From Saccoglossus kowalevskii (Eukaryota; Hemichordata; Enteropneusta; Harrimaniidae), in assembly GCF_000003605.2 (NCBI RefSeq), contig NW_003107089.1, forward strand, positions 491,772 through 551,076: 59,305 nt of DNA, read 5' to 3'. Shown one piece after another: positions 12,421 through 23,600 of the stretch (its first letter is position 1; the number at the start of each line of letters is the position of its first letter). The notes beneath the pieces are model-generated. The model saw nothing but the letters and a program-made list of their open reading frames with translations, was not told the origin of the DNA and made no database searches. The translations under genes and the position numbers were made by a program.

Positions 12421-13418
12421 GTGAGTTAAAGATGTATTAGAGTAGAGAGTTGATTTCCCAAGTGTTATCATATGAGAACAATAACGAGATACTAGTATAA
12501 TTCAGTTGCATTGCACAAGGTTTCTCTAGAATATGTTCTGTTAACGTATTATTATTCCTTACTACCTCAGTGACGACACAAACTCTAATGAAAGACAAAC
12601 AGAGAAAGACTACACCACTGATTCAAGGGATTGCATGCTAGTGTTTATGTGGTTCACACCACGACACTATTCTTTGAATTTTTGAATCCAACTTCAAACC
12701 AATAAGGGGTTGACCACTATAAATTTAGGAGAAGATGACAAATTTGCAAAATAAAAACATTTTTTACAGAGCAAATTTCGAAAATAAAAATTTGACAAAG
12801 AAAAACTGTGCATTATTTATAAAATACACACACAATCTCACCTCCCATATTTACTCTACTTATCATAATAAACATATTTGGTTCTCATAAAAAGTGGTCA
12901 GCTCATAATGTCAAAGGCAATTTTTTCTGTAAATCGCACATATTTGTTTTGAAAAAAACAAACAATTCCACTGGTTCGTGGTGGGGGTAAGGATGACTTA
13001 TGATCTAGACAACATGACCGTTTAGAAAGGTTAAACAATTAATAATTGCGTGAGGTCTCATCTTCCATTATTTACCCCACTATGCATGATTCGTAATGCT
13101 AATTTTGTAGTTGTATATGTATTCAAAAAATCAACAGTGTCATTTCACGGAAATGTATTCAACGTACTAACTGTTTAAGTTTTAATATACTTAAAAGCTA
13201 ATTTGCATATTCAATATGACCAAATATTGTAGAATTTTTCCCTTGGTGGTTACATGACACGCAGTCTTTGCAATATTTAAACGGTAGGAAAAACAAAATG
13301 TGAAATAAATAATTAAACTGCGCATGCAACTACAGCTTGTAAAAACAACAATTAACAAAATTACCACACAGTTTATTCAAAAAATTCTTCGATATTTCGT
13401 TTATTTTCAGAAATAGTG

Positions 13419-15721
13419 ATGGATCAACTCAAGTATATCAGCAAAAAAATGGGTAACATTGTGACGGAAAATAATACAACTCTTACAAATATTCTGATCG
13501 CATTAACCACTGTGGGCAGCGAAGAGATCTTTCAAGTTACGGTGTTTTCCTGTCCATGCACCAACAGATCTCTCTATGGATTTATGTTCATTTTCTCTCC
13601 TGCATTTTTCTTATTATGTCTCGGTGAGTATGTACACTCGTTAGTTTTTTTTCCCACTAGGAATTAAACACAGACTGCATTGTCACTGATGTGCAAGAAT
13701 GTTACCGATTCCCTTGACAATATACACAGGAATGTATACGCTGAATAAAAATGTTCCAAACGTACTCAGAAAAATGAAGCGTTTCTAATAAATACAAGTT
13801 TCTTTCTGAAATGAGCACCCGGGTAATCAAACAACCGCCAAAAATATGTGGGAAGTAGATTTCCACAAAATAAAACACAGACTGCATTGTCACTGATGTG
13901 CGAGAAATCACGCGCGCAATGGTCCAAACATGATGATGACATTTTGTTGACAGAGACGGCATTTTCTGCTATTGTATTTGGCATTGTAGTCTTGAATTAT
14001 ATCACATTTTGGTCTCAATCCATGACACAAACACGTGATAACGAGCATGTAACAAGGGATATAATCTTTCTTAACATTCCTCATCTATGAATGTTTTCGA
14101 TCTGTAACGTCCAATCTGGACCAAGATAATAATTTACATTCTTATTATTCATTTAAATTTGCATACCGGTGTGGTATTATAATAAATCGTATTTTTCAAA
14201 TCATTGTGTATTTTTTTAAAGAAAGATAACGATTAGTTTGTAATTAATAAATCAATCAATAATAATAAATCATATATTAAGTAAATTGAAATACGGTAAA
14301 ATGAGTCTAACTGGTCTGTACATACCTGTATATATCATTTACCGCCGGAAAGTTGTACGTAAATATGTTTAGGAGTGGTTCCTTAGAATATAATGTCGGA
14401 AGTCACCCACGTGATTTTATAATATATTTGATTTCATAATTATAGAGTGCATTAAAACTCACAATTTCAATAATGTAATGCTCATTTAAACTGTCTTGTC
14501 ACAGGTATACTTATAAATAATAGAACTTGGGAAATAGTGAATGGATGTTGTCGAATTAAAGCTTTGTGTGGTGGGCACGCCACTGGGCAACGATGTCTCC
14601 ATTTGTGTCAGATGGTGGCGAAGTCGTGTCTAGCGCCCTCGGTGTGGATATTTGTGTCTTTTATGGATGGAAAGTAGGTCTTAGTATGTGACTATATTTC
14701 TTCGATTTTAGAGTCTTGTCAAATTGTTTGTTATATGTTTGCAAGTTTTGTTTTCAGTGTATTACAGCGCATACAATATTCGTAACATTGCAATCTATCG
14801 ATTTTGTTTTGATTACCATGGATATTGCAACGTGTGATTATACGAAGGAAGCTGTACATTATCCATACGAATCCCTATTTCCGATCACCTCCGCTTGGGT
14901 GAAGTTGATGGGGTTATTGAACAGTAATAAGAACTTTCCAAGGGAAGTTGCCCGTACGGATCTCGTCGCTGTAATCAAGTTCATAGTGTTAAATCATTCT
15001 TTTTTCTTGCAACTTCATACTGCAACGCAATAAATGAACAGATCTACAGTAATTGTAAATTGTTGTTAAAATAGGTACTACGCATGCGCTAAATCCATTG
15101 CACCCTGTGACGTACCAGATACAGTAGTATTACTGTCCAATCAAGATAAAGCTGTCTCTCACGTGATTGGTTGGGTATTTGCTGTGGTGTGTGTTGTCAT
15201 AGTAGTACTGAGTTATTGCCTGAATCGATGTTTTGATCGCTTCACCTACGCACAAAGACGATATGCGATATTTTATAATGAAGAAGAAAATGAGATGTTT
15301 GACATCAGAGCTAAGGTGAAATTGCTTTATTTTATATTACCTTAACACGTGTAACAATGAGACCAATCACAGAATTTGTAAATTAATTGTGCGTGTTCCA
15401 TCTATGTTCAAATTTACCAATCACAATAATTGTTTACAGGATCTTGCAAAAAAGGAAGTTGACATGAATACCAAAAAGTTCTTCAGTCAAGACATTCTAG
15501 AATCAGAACCACCGCTGACCGATGACGTATGGCGCGATGTGAAGAAAGCATGGGATTCCATCACCATTATTGATTCACGTTATGGTGAGAAAAGAGGGTA
15601 CACACCTCTCTATCACTGGGCCAAATTTGAAGCAGGCGAGGAGCCCGATAAAGAGACACCTCAAATGGAAATGACGTCGATTCTACCTGAGAAATCATCA
15701 CCATCGACTGAAGAAGTGTAA
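13419..15721 (+). CDS. CALHM-like channel B
   Basis: Four coding exons: 13419-13623, 14505-14673, 15075-15315, 15440-15721; phases 1, 2, 0; 298 aa. Same architecture as gene A: N-terminal MDQLKYISKKMG, TM1, CPC motif (VFSCPCTNRSLYG), TM2, exon 2 loop with TM3 (APSVWIFVSFM), exon 3 extracellular cysteines (YACAKSIAPC), TM4 (WVFAVVCVVIVVLSYCL), FDRFTYAQRRYAIFY, and exon 4 with GYTPLYHWAKF. Exon 2 is 9 bp longer than in A, adding three residues to the cytoplasmic loop. The stop is TAA straight after EEV; copy C reads on for about 14 more codons, and the homologous DNA persists past the stop in B, so B was shortened by a nonsense change together with a 1-bp deletion. The start is chosen at the ATG matching the family N-terminus; an acceptor ending at 13410 joins the leader exon. 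Confidence 0.87.
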
Positions 15722-15951
15722 TACCCCCAGAACAAATTGAATTATTAGCTACTGAGTAACAAAATAACACATATAGGACACTGTCAGGGTTATATATGAC
15801 AAAAGTATTGTAATTATAGGTCTGATTATAAACTTTGGTGTGTCTATTTACTAATCAATGATGTAATTCTATCACCCCCTCCAAACAGATTCGCCTTGAG
15901 GTATTTTCTAAACATTGAACAGTCTGGTGTTAGATTTGAAGACAAATGTAT

Positions 15952-16001
15952 GTACATTAATTAGCCAAATTATTTTTTTGTATTTTTATAAATTAATGTA
16001 C
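15952..16001. repeat. Imperfect hairpin 3' of CALHM-B
   Basis: GTACATTAATTA is mirrored by TAAATTAATGTAC around an AT-rich loop. The equivalent site after CALHM-C is a nearly perfect palindrome (22843-22884). Confidence 0.6.
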
Positions 16002-16175
16002 AGCTTAAATGAATTACAATTCTACGCGCCGACATATACATAAGACAATATTATGTTACTTAATTACCTGATGATACGAAAGTTAGATATTTACTCGTTT
16101 AAGATTTAGACACTCTTAGTAGCTAACAATAAATTTATGAGAACATAACGCAAATGACAAGTAATCTCCAAGTAC

Positions 16176-16892
16176 TAAACAGCTATCACGGGGAAAATTC
16201 TCTTCTCTCGGGGTCTCTACACTTGTCAGGGGGGAATCTCGTCTTGTCTCTCTATCTCGTCCCCTCGAGGTACGGGATCGGGAAAGTCACTTTAACTTTA
16301 CAGTCAAATAAGACACACACAACGAAATACGTTTCAGCTCTCGTCTTAGTCGGTCAATCGAGCACTCTATAAGACACAGCGCCCTGGGGATTTCACAAGG
16401 CTGACCCAAGACTCTCTTAGACTGCGTCAACACTCGCCCCAAGACTCTCCAGGACTGCCCTAGACTGCGTCAACACTCGCCCCAAGTCTCTCCAGGACTG
16501 AAATACGACTGCGTCTCTCGACCGCGTCTATCGTGCTGTGCTCCCCAAGACCAACTCAAACTCTCTTTATTCATTTTCAAAACTTTAACCAATTACAAAG
16601 CAGTAAAAAGACTCTAAGGCGTAACCTTCAATCATAAAGCCAATAACACTGAGTACTGAATACGTCATATCTTTTGATTAATCGTTCACTACATTAATAA
16701 CTATGGATATAAACTGCCAGAATGGCGACGGTTATCTGGTAATTAGTTCCAAATCACTGAGCCAAGTTCCGTCCAAAACTTCAAATAGGCCTAAACGATG
16801 ACAGACATAACACAGCAATTCAGCTAATAATCAGCTAATTAAGTCGGTTAACAGATACGCATAAACAAATTCATGACACAGCCACCAACTAC
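16176..16892. mobile_element. 717-bp insertion in unit 1, flanked by TAC
   Basis: Unit 2 reads CAAGTACACACTATAAT without interruption at 22994-23010. In unit 1 CAAGTAC ends at 16175 and TACACACTATAAT resumes at 16890, so the intervening DNA is an insertion with a 3-bp TAC duplication (or a precise deletion in unit 2). The insert has its own CT-rich internal repeats: ACTGCGTCAACACTCGCCCC occurs twice within 16393-16500. No clear terminal inverted repeats or transposase frame are visible. The nearby 72-codon open frame at 16154 crosses the left boundary and is not credible. Confidence 0.65.
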
Positions 16893-17224
16893 ACACTATA
16901 ATACAAGGTCTAATATGTAGGAAAATGTATACAGACCTCAATCATCGGCATTATTATAATAATCAAATAAATTATGCTGTATACAATCCTTGTAATATAA
17001 ACCAGTTCTCAATTACAGTATTTGTTTGTATTCATTTACATGCACACTAATTTGTATACTAACTGTTTTACTTTATTTTTATCATTGCAAATACTCAATA
17101 ATAAGGAATATTGCAAATAAAAAATATTGAATTACCAACATTGAAAAAGACTTCTGTAAATTCCCAATCTGCTAGTTGTGATATATACGTTTGAACTGTG
17201 AAAAAACGTATCTATGTTTTAATA

Positions 17225-17226
17225 GA

Positions 17227-17252
<26 letters not shown>
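17225..17252. repeat. (TA)n microsatellite
   Basis: About 14 TA dinucleotides, at the position where unit 2 carries the MITE at 23359-23510. Confidence 0.9.
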
Positions 17253-17259
<7 letters not shown>

Positions 17260-18732
17260 GATTTCCTGTAAACGATTCGTATCCTGATATAGGTTTCCTT
17301 TCATCTTTCATCATCTATCTTCAATAATAATTCAATAATTTTATTTAACAATTATTCACTGTTAACTACCACCATAACTTAGTATTCTTAAAGTAAATAT
17401 TCGATTTTTCATTCCGCCAAACTTACGAACATCTTTGATGAAGCGGTTTCACCTACGCTGTCAGTTTTCGTAAAGTGTGGGAAGATATAGAATAATATCA
17501 TATCACTATGATTCACAGAAATGCACCAACGAAATACACCGCATCACGAGTAAAAGTTACTCCCATACGTGCAAACTGGACATTATGTCTGTTATAATAA
17601 GTCACAGGACTACACCTATAACATACAATGTCTGTGCAGTTTCACTGCCACTATCGATTAGTCACCGATGGTAACACGCAATAATGTAATTCAATAATTT
17701 TCACGTCGCGGATAATGTTATACGTTTGAGGACAAATGTCATAGTAACCCTAGCGTAATTTCACCAAACGCAAGGATTTGTAAATGATTAAATAGTAGTA
17801 TGTTCAATTGTCATTTCTTATTCATATTACGTTTATTTATTTCATATCAAACTCGTTCACGCGTTCTTAAAAACGATTTTACTGGGACATTTTGAAAAAA
17901 CACACATGTAAACTACAATAAATTACAAAACAATGAGGTCACGCAGATTAGCTACGACGGAGTAGCTACAAAGTTCGCGAGACAAGGTCGCACAACTGGT
18001 CGAAGTAAAGAGAATAACGATAAACGATTGTAATTTGAGTGTCGGACTCGTATCTGATGTACTCTGTTTTGATTCCTATAATATCTAAAGATGACCTGGG
18101 GTAAATTCAAATGGGAAACCGTATCTTCTACGAACAGCAGAGATTACAAACTTAACCCAGCGTTTTCCCATTAGTGCTTTTCGTATTTATTCGGTCAATA
18201 AATTAAATAATTTACAAAACATCGAAATAAAATGGACCGTGAGAGATTATTAATGGATAGCCAGCATTCACAAAAGCAACTACGTGTTGCCGACCAATGC
18301 ACAAGGAGCCCCGGTTTGGGGACAGTGGCATAGTGACCTTGGAAAAACCCGTGTCACTAATAATACAATAACACCAATTATTATCAATGTAAAGCGGCTG
18401 TGTTATATGTAAGTAACGTTAACCATATTGCATTCCTGGACACTTACAGGAACGTCAACCAACATAACATATGTCGAATTATATATGGGACAATGTAATA
18501 CAAAAATCGTTGCAACATACTTATACGTTAGACACTATGCTTGTACGCAGTAAACATGTTTGAATTATGTGGCATTAGATACAGTCCGAAGCGTGCCCAC
18601 AAAGCTAATATACATAGCGTTTACAGCTGGCTATTAGACGAGGCAGTAATGCGAGAAGGTTATTGTTGTTTATCGTATTTCGACGGAATGACATAAAACA
18701 TCTTTTACACATGGCGGGGTGTCCCAGAGTTC

Positions 18733-18902
18733 ATGGATATAAATTATAGTTTACAGAGAAGAATGATGATGTTAAAAGCGTTGTTTGTTTGGATGTATTA
18801 TTCGTACAAGACTGGTGGAACGATTTCAGGCTGCGTTGGTTTCCGCCGCGGTTACTTCTTGTCCAGCGAGTTTTCTTGAAATACCAGGGAAACCATTAAA
18901 AG
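18733..18902 (+). other. Leader exon of CALHM-C, probably 5' UTR
   Basis: Homologous to 12261-12420 and ending at the same GTGAGT donor. The ATG at 18733 is conserved, but C has a net 4-bp insertion relative to B, so that frame ends at TGA within the exon. The frame that would continue into exon 1 (AAVTSCPASFLEIPGKPLK) has no ATG. Translation therefore most likely begins at 20391. Confidence 0.5.
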
Positions 18903-20121
18903 GTGAGTTTAAATGTGTATTCGATTTGAAAGTTGATTTCCAAAGTGTTATCTTGTGAGTACAATAACGAGATACTAGTATAATTCAGGTGCATTGCACA
19001 ACGTTTCTCAAGGAATATATCTTGTTGATGAATTCGTATACCTTGCTACCTCAGTGATTTGAATAACGATTCGAGGATAATGAAGGTAAATGGTATACTG
19101 AGAAAGACTACACCACTGATCCAAGGGATTGCATGCTAGTGTTTATGTGGTTCACACCATGACATTGTCCCTTGAATCTTTGACTGAAACGTCAAACCAA
19201 TAAGGGTTTGGACACTATAAACTTAGGGGAAGATGACAAATTTTCAAAAAACTTCTTTACAGAATTAATTTTGAAAAAAAAGACAAATACTTTATTTGAA
19301 ATACACACACACACACACACAATATAACCATCACAATAAACGTATCTGACGCTCATAAAATGATATGCAGTATTGTTATATGGCGCTGTTTGCATTGCTG
19401 GAGATGTACATCCCAGTAATGTCAAAACGTAGCTTGCTGACGTAACCCAGCTGTCACTATGGTTATCGTGACAAAATGTGTTTAAATGATTATTCACATA
19501 CGCACTATGCTGCATATGTGGTCATAAATTATCACTGGTAAAATCGTTTCTTTAAATAGCACATTATTGGTTTGTAAAAAAACAATTCGCTGGCTCGTCG
19601 TCGTGATAGGAATGCCTAATGATCTAGACAACATGACCTTTCAGAGGTACAAGAGGTCATCTCGTCCTTTTGCTACCCCACTATGCATGATTCATACTGC
19701 TTTTGTGGCTGTACATGTATTTTAAGGAAATGTATTAAATGTACTAACTGCGTAAGTTTTAATTTACTTATAAGCATATTTAACATGACCAGACATTGCT
19801 TGAGGGTTATATGCGAGGCGTAGTTCATAGTCCAAAAAACTTAGCAGTGACTCCAAAAATTTCCGAGCAATGCTCGTTTACATTGTGTATCAGTCATTTT
19901 TAGTATAAATAACACAAACAATAAAAGTTACACTTTAGAAATGCTGTATTGGTAAACGAGGAGCTCAACCATCTAAGCTGCACTACACATAGTGAACAGC
20001 GACTTTATAGAAAATACTCATTACACACTTGCGATACGGTTCAAACCAATGCAGGAAACGGTAGGAAAAACACAATGTGAAATAAGTGTTTTACTGACAC
20101 AACAGCATGTAGATGTAGGTA

Positions 20122-20305
20122 GAATCAGCGTGACTGCAACTACAGTGTAGGAACAGCGTGACTGCAACTACAGTGTAGGAACAGCGTGACTGCAACTACA
20201 GTGTAGGAACAGCGTGACTACAACTACAGTGTAGGAACAGCTTGACTGCAGCTACAAGTAGGAACAGCATGACTGCATTACTACAGTGTAGGAAAACTAT
20301 GACTG
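20122..20305. repeat. 28-bp minisatellite between leader exon and exon 1 of CALHM-C
   Basis: About six to seven copies of a 28-bp unit (core GTAGGAACAGCGTGACTGCA), the first four almost identical and the last ones degenerate. Unit 1 has only a trace (GCATGCAACTACAGCTTG, near 13323), so the array expanded after the duplication. Confidence 0.9.
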
Positions 20306-20390
20306 TAGTTTTAAAACTCAGCACATTCAACACGCAGGTAGTTCTTTCTAAACATTCTCCGATATGTTGTTTATCTTAGGCAAACCAGTG

Positions 20391-22630
20391 ATGGATCAAC
20401 TCAAGTATATCAGCAAAAAAATGGGTAAAATTGTGACGGAAAATAATACAACTCTCACAAATATTCTGATCGCATTAACCACTGTGGGCAGCGAAGAGAT
20501 CTTTCAAGTTACAGTGTTTTCCTGTCCATGCACCAACAGATCTCTCTATGGATTTATGTTCATTTTCTCTCCTGCATTTTTCTTATTATGTCTCGGTGAG
20601 TATGTGCACTCGTTAGTTTTTTTTTCCCACTAAGAATTAAACACAGACTGCACTGTCACTGATGTGCAAGAATGTTACCGATTCCCTTGACAATATACAC
20701 AGGAATGTATACGCTGAATAAAAATAAAAATGTTCCAAACGTACTCAAAAAAGGAAGCGTTTCTAATAAATACAAGTTATGGTACTCGTGTTTTAAGTGC
20801 GCAATGTACCTAGCATGATAGTGATACTGTAATATGAATCTAACTGGCCTGTACATAACTGTATATATCGTTAGCTTCCTGAAAGTTGTAAGTTAATATG
20901 TTTGGGGTGATACCTTGGATACAATGTTGGAAGTCGTTACCTTTGTGATTTTATAATGATGATATATTGCTTAGAATGTATTTCTTATCAATGATAAGAT
21001 CGTTATTAAATAACAGAGGCAACGCGCATTTATCTGTATTGTCTTGTTACAGGTATACTGATAAATAATAGAACTTGGAAAANNNNNNNNNNNNNNNNNN
21101 NNNNNNNNNNNNNNNNNNNNNNNNNNNNNNNNNNNNNNNNNNNNNNNNNNNNNNNNNNNNNNNNNNNNNNNNNNNNNNNNNNNNNNNNNNNNNNNNNNNN
21201 NNNNNNNNNNNNNNNNNNNNNNNNNNNNNNNNNNNNNNNNNNNNNNNNNNNNNNNNNNNNNNNNNNNNNNNNNNNNNNNNNNNNNNNNNNNNNNNNNNNN
21301 NNNNNNNNNNNNNNNNNNNNNNNNNNNNNNNNNNNNNNNNNNNNNNNNNNNNNNCTGTGCCGAAAATACTTTGATTTTAAAGTCTTAAGTTGTTTATTAT
21401 CTGTTGAAAAGTTTTTTTTACTATTATATTACAGCAGGCGAAAATCAGATTCGTATGGGCTGTTATAAACATTGCAATTTAGACGATTTCAGACTAATGT
21501 AAGACTTTGTTTAGATATTTACTATGGCCAAGGTTTTCAATTACATATTTAGTAAATCAATTCCAGTAACATAAAAGCAAACGTTTTGCTTCAAATTGTC
21601 ACTTTTATATATTATTTCAATATTTAAATAGACAAATGAAAGGTCACACTTTCCAAGATACAATGTGTATTTGCCTCTAGTGTGCACATAAGTATTATGC
21701 CTTCGGTAGCGATCCAAATATACCAATTTCAGATTTATTACAGGAATCGTGTTATTCAGAGAGTATCAACAATTACGACGAACTTGTTCAATTCATTAAA
21801 AGTGACTCACAAACGATGGCGCTAAACTAAAATCCCACGACGAACTAAAAAAGGCTTAAAGATTAAAATTGAACATGCTAAATCATTCTTTTGTCTTGCA
21901 ACTACAAATTACAATGAAATAGATAATCAGATACAACTATGTACAATAATTGTTATGGTTTTTTTAATAGTTACTACGCATGCGCTAAATCCATTGCACC
22001 TTGTGACGAACCAGGCGCCGCAGTATTACTGTCCAATCAAGATAAAGCTGTCTCTCACGTGATTGGTTGGGTAATTGCCGTGGTGTGCGTTGTCATAGTA
22101 GTACTGAGTTATTGCCTGAATCGATGTTTTGATCGCTTCACCTACGCACAAAGACGATATGCGATATTTTATAATGAAGAAGAAAATGCGACGTTCGACT
22201 TCAAAGCTAAGGTGAAACTGCTTTTTTATTTTATGAAACATGCTTCGCAAAGGGACCAATTTCAACATTTGTTAAACAATTCCGTGTGTTCCATCTATGT
22301 TGTTTACAGGATCTTGCAAAGAAAGAAGTTAACATGAACACCGATAAGTTCTTTAGTCAAGACATTCTAGAATCAGAACCACCGCTGACCGATGACGTAT
22401 GGCGCGATATGAAGAAAGCATGGGATTCCATCACTATTATTGGTTCACGTTATGGTGAGAAAAGAGGGTACACACCTCTCTATCACTGGGCTAAATTTGA
22501 AGCAGGCGAGGAGCACGATAAAGAGACAACCCAAGAAGAAATGACATCACTCTTACCTGAGAAATCATCGCCATCGACAGAAAAAGTGAAATACACTCCC
22601 GAACAAATTGAATTATTAGCAACCGAGTGA
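20391..22630 (+). CDS. CALHM-like channel C (exon 2 largely in an assembly gap)
   Basis: Exon 1 20391-20595, exon 2 from 21053 (only 30 bp visible before Ns), exon 3 21971-22211, exon 4 22310-22630. Exon 1 differs from B at one residue (Lys for Asn at position 14) and includes the CPC motif. Visible exon 2 reads GILINNRTWK, as in B. Exon 3 carries the extracellular cysteines, TM4 and the FDRFTYAQRRYAIFY helix. Exon 4 carries GYTPLYHWAKF and runs to TGA after TPEQIELLATE, about 14 residues longer than B. If exon 2 has B's length the protein is 311 aa. Splice phases of all visible exons match A and B. No disabling change is visible, but integrity across the gap is unknown. Confidence 0.82.
21083..21354. 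other. Assembly gap (272 N)
   Basis: Run of N covering most of CALHM-C exon 2 and the start of intron 2. Open frames across it are artefacts. Confidence 1.
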
Positions 22631-22842
22631 AAGAACTATGGCACTGACATGGTCATATATGTAAAAAGTATGTTAATTATACAAGGTCAGATTATATACT
22701 GGGTCTATTTACTAATCAATGTTGGAATTCTAAGGTCCAAGGAACTTACAAATCTCCGATGATTTATCAAGAAGCGGTCGCCTATTCAATGAGATATTTT
22801 CTAAACATTGAAAATTCTGATTAGATTTGTGCACAAATTGAT

Positions 22843-22884
22843 GTACATTAATTAATACAAATCAATTTGTATTAATTAATGTAC
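22843..22884. repeat. 42-bp near-perfect palindrome 3' of CALHM-C
   Basis: GTACATTAATTAATACAAAT, a 2-nt CA centre, then its exact reverse complement. It sits 213 bp after the stop codon. In RNA it would fold as a 20-bp hairpin. Confidence 0.9.
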
Positions 22885-23358
22885 AACTGAAATGAATTAT
22901 AATTATACGCACCGATATATGATGAGGACGCTCTTAGTAACATATAAATGAATTTACAAATATGAAAACATAGCATAAACGACAAGCAATCGTCAAGTAC
23001 ACACTATAATACAAGGTAAAATATGTGCAAACATCTATGCCGACCTCAAGTCATGCAGTCCAGTAAGGAAGTCCGAAATGAGCGAGATTGTAAGCATCGG
23101 CATTATAATATCATAACAACCAAATCATTTATGCTGTTTACAATCCTTGTCTGAGTGATATCGCAGAAACCAAATTATTATTTTTGTACATGCACACTAA
23201 TTTCTATACTAACTGTTTCATATTTTCTTCTTTATTGCAAATAAGGAATATTAAAGTACCAACATGACTTTTGTAAATTCACAATAATTATCTGCTCGTT
23301 GTGATATAGACATTTGAACTAATAAATGAAATATCATTGTTTTGAGATATATACATAT

Positions 23359-23510
23359 CAGTGGCGGATCTAGGGGGTTCTTGGGGTCCGGAGCCCCCCG
23401 TTGAAAAATGTATTCAATTTGTTTTTGTATATTATAAAAAAAATCATTAACTTAGTCTGGCGATTTTAAAGTTTGGACCCCCCCATAAAAAAATCCTGTA
23501 TTCACCCCTG
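23359..23510. mobile_element. 152-bp MITE with 5-bp target duplication
   Basis: Begins CAGTGGCGGATCTAGG and ends with the inverse of CAGGGGTGAATACAGG, an imperfect inverted repeat. It is flanked on both sides by CATAT (23354-23358 and 23511-23515). Unit 1 has the uninterrupted site at the (TA)n run near 17225-17252, so the insertion postdates the duplication or was lost in unit 1. A related terminus (GGGGCGGATCTAGG) occurs at 44687. Confidence 0.7.
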
Positions 23511-23600
23511 CATATTAAAAGAATATTTCCTGTAAACGGTTCGTATTTGCTGTCATCTTATATCGTCGATTTAACTATTGTTCAGTGTGAATTACACTAA

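Larger units (their letters stand above)
11430..17450. repeat. Tandem duplication unit 1 (CALHM-B)
   Basis: Collinear with 17455-23600. Matching landmarks: GGGAAGATAT at about 11456 and 17480, the leader exon end (12420 and 18902), exon 1 (13411 and 20380), exon 3 (15075 and 21971), exon 4 (15440 and 22310), the 3' hairpin (15952 and 22843) and TTTCCTGTAAACG near 17264 and 23525. The end of this unit abuts the start of the next, as a direct tandem duplication requires. Length differences come from insertions described separately. Confidence 0.85.
17455..23600. repeat. Tandem duplication unit 2 (CALHM-C)
   Basis: Second copy of the roughly 6 kb unit; see 11430-17450 for matching landmarks. 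The left edge joins the end of unit 1 directly. The right edge fades at about 23.6 kb. Confidence 0.82.
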
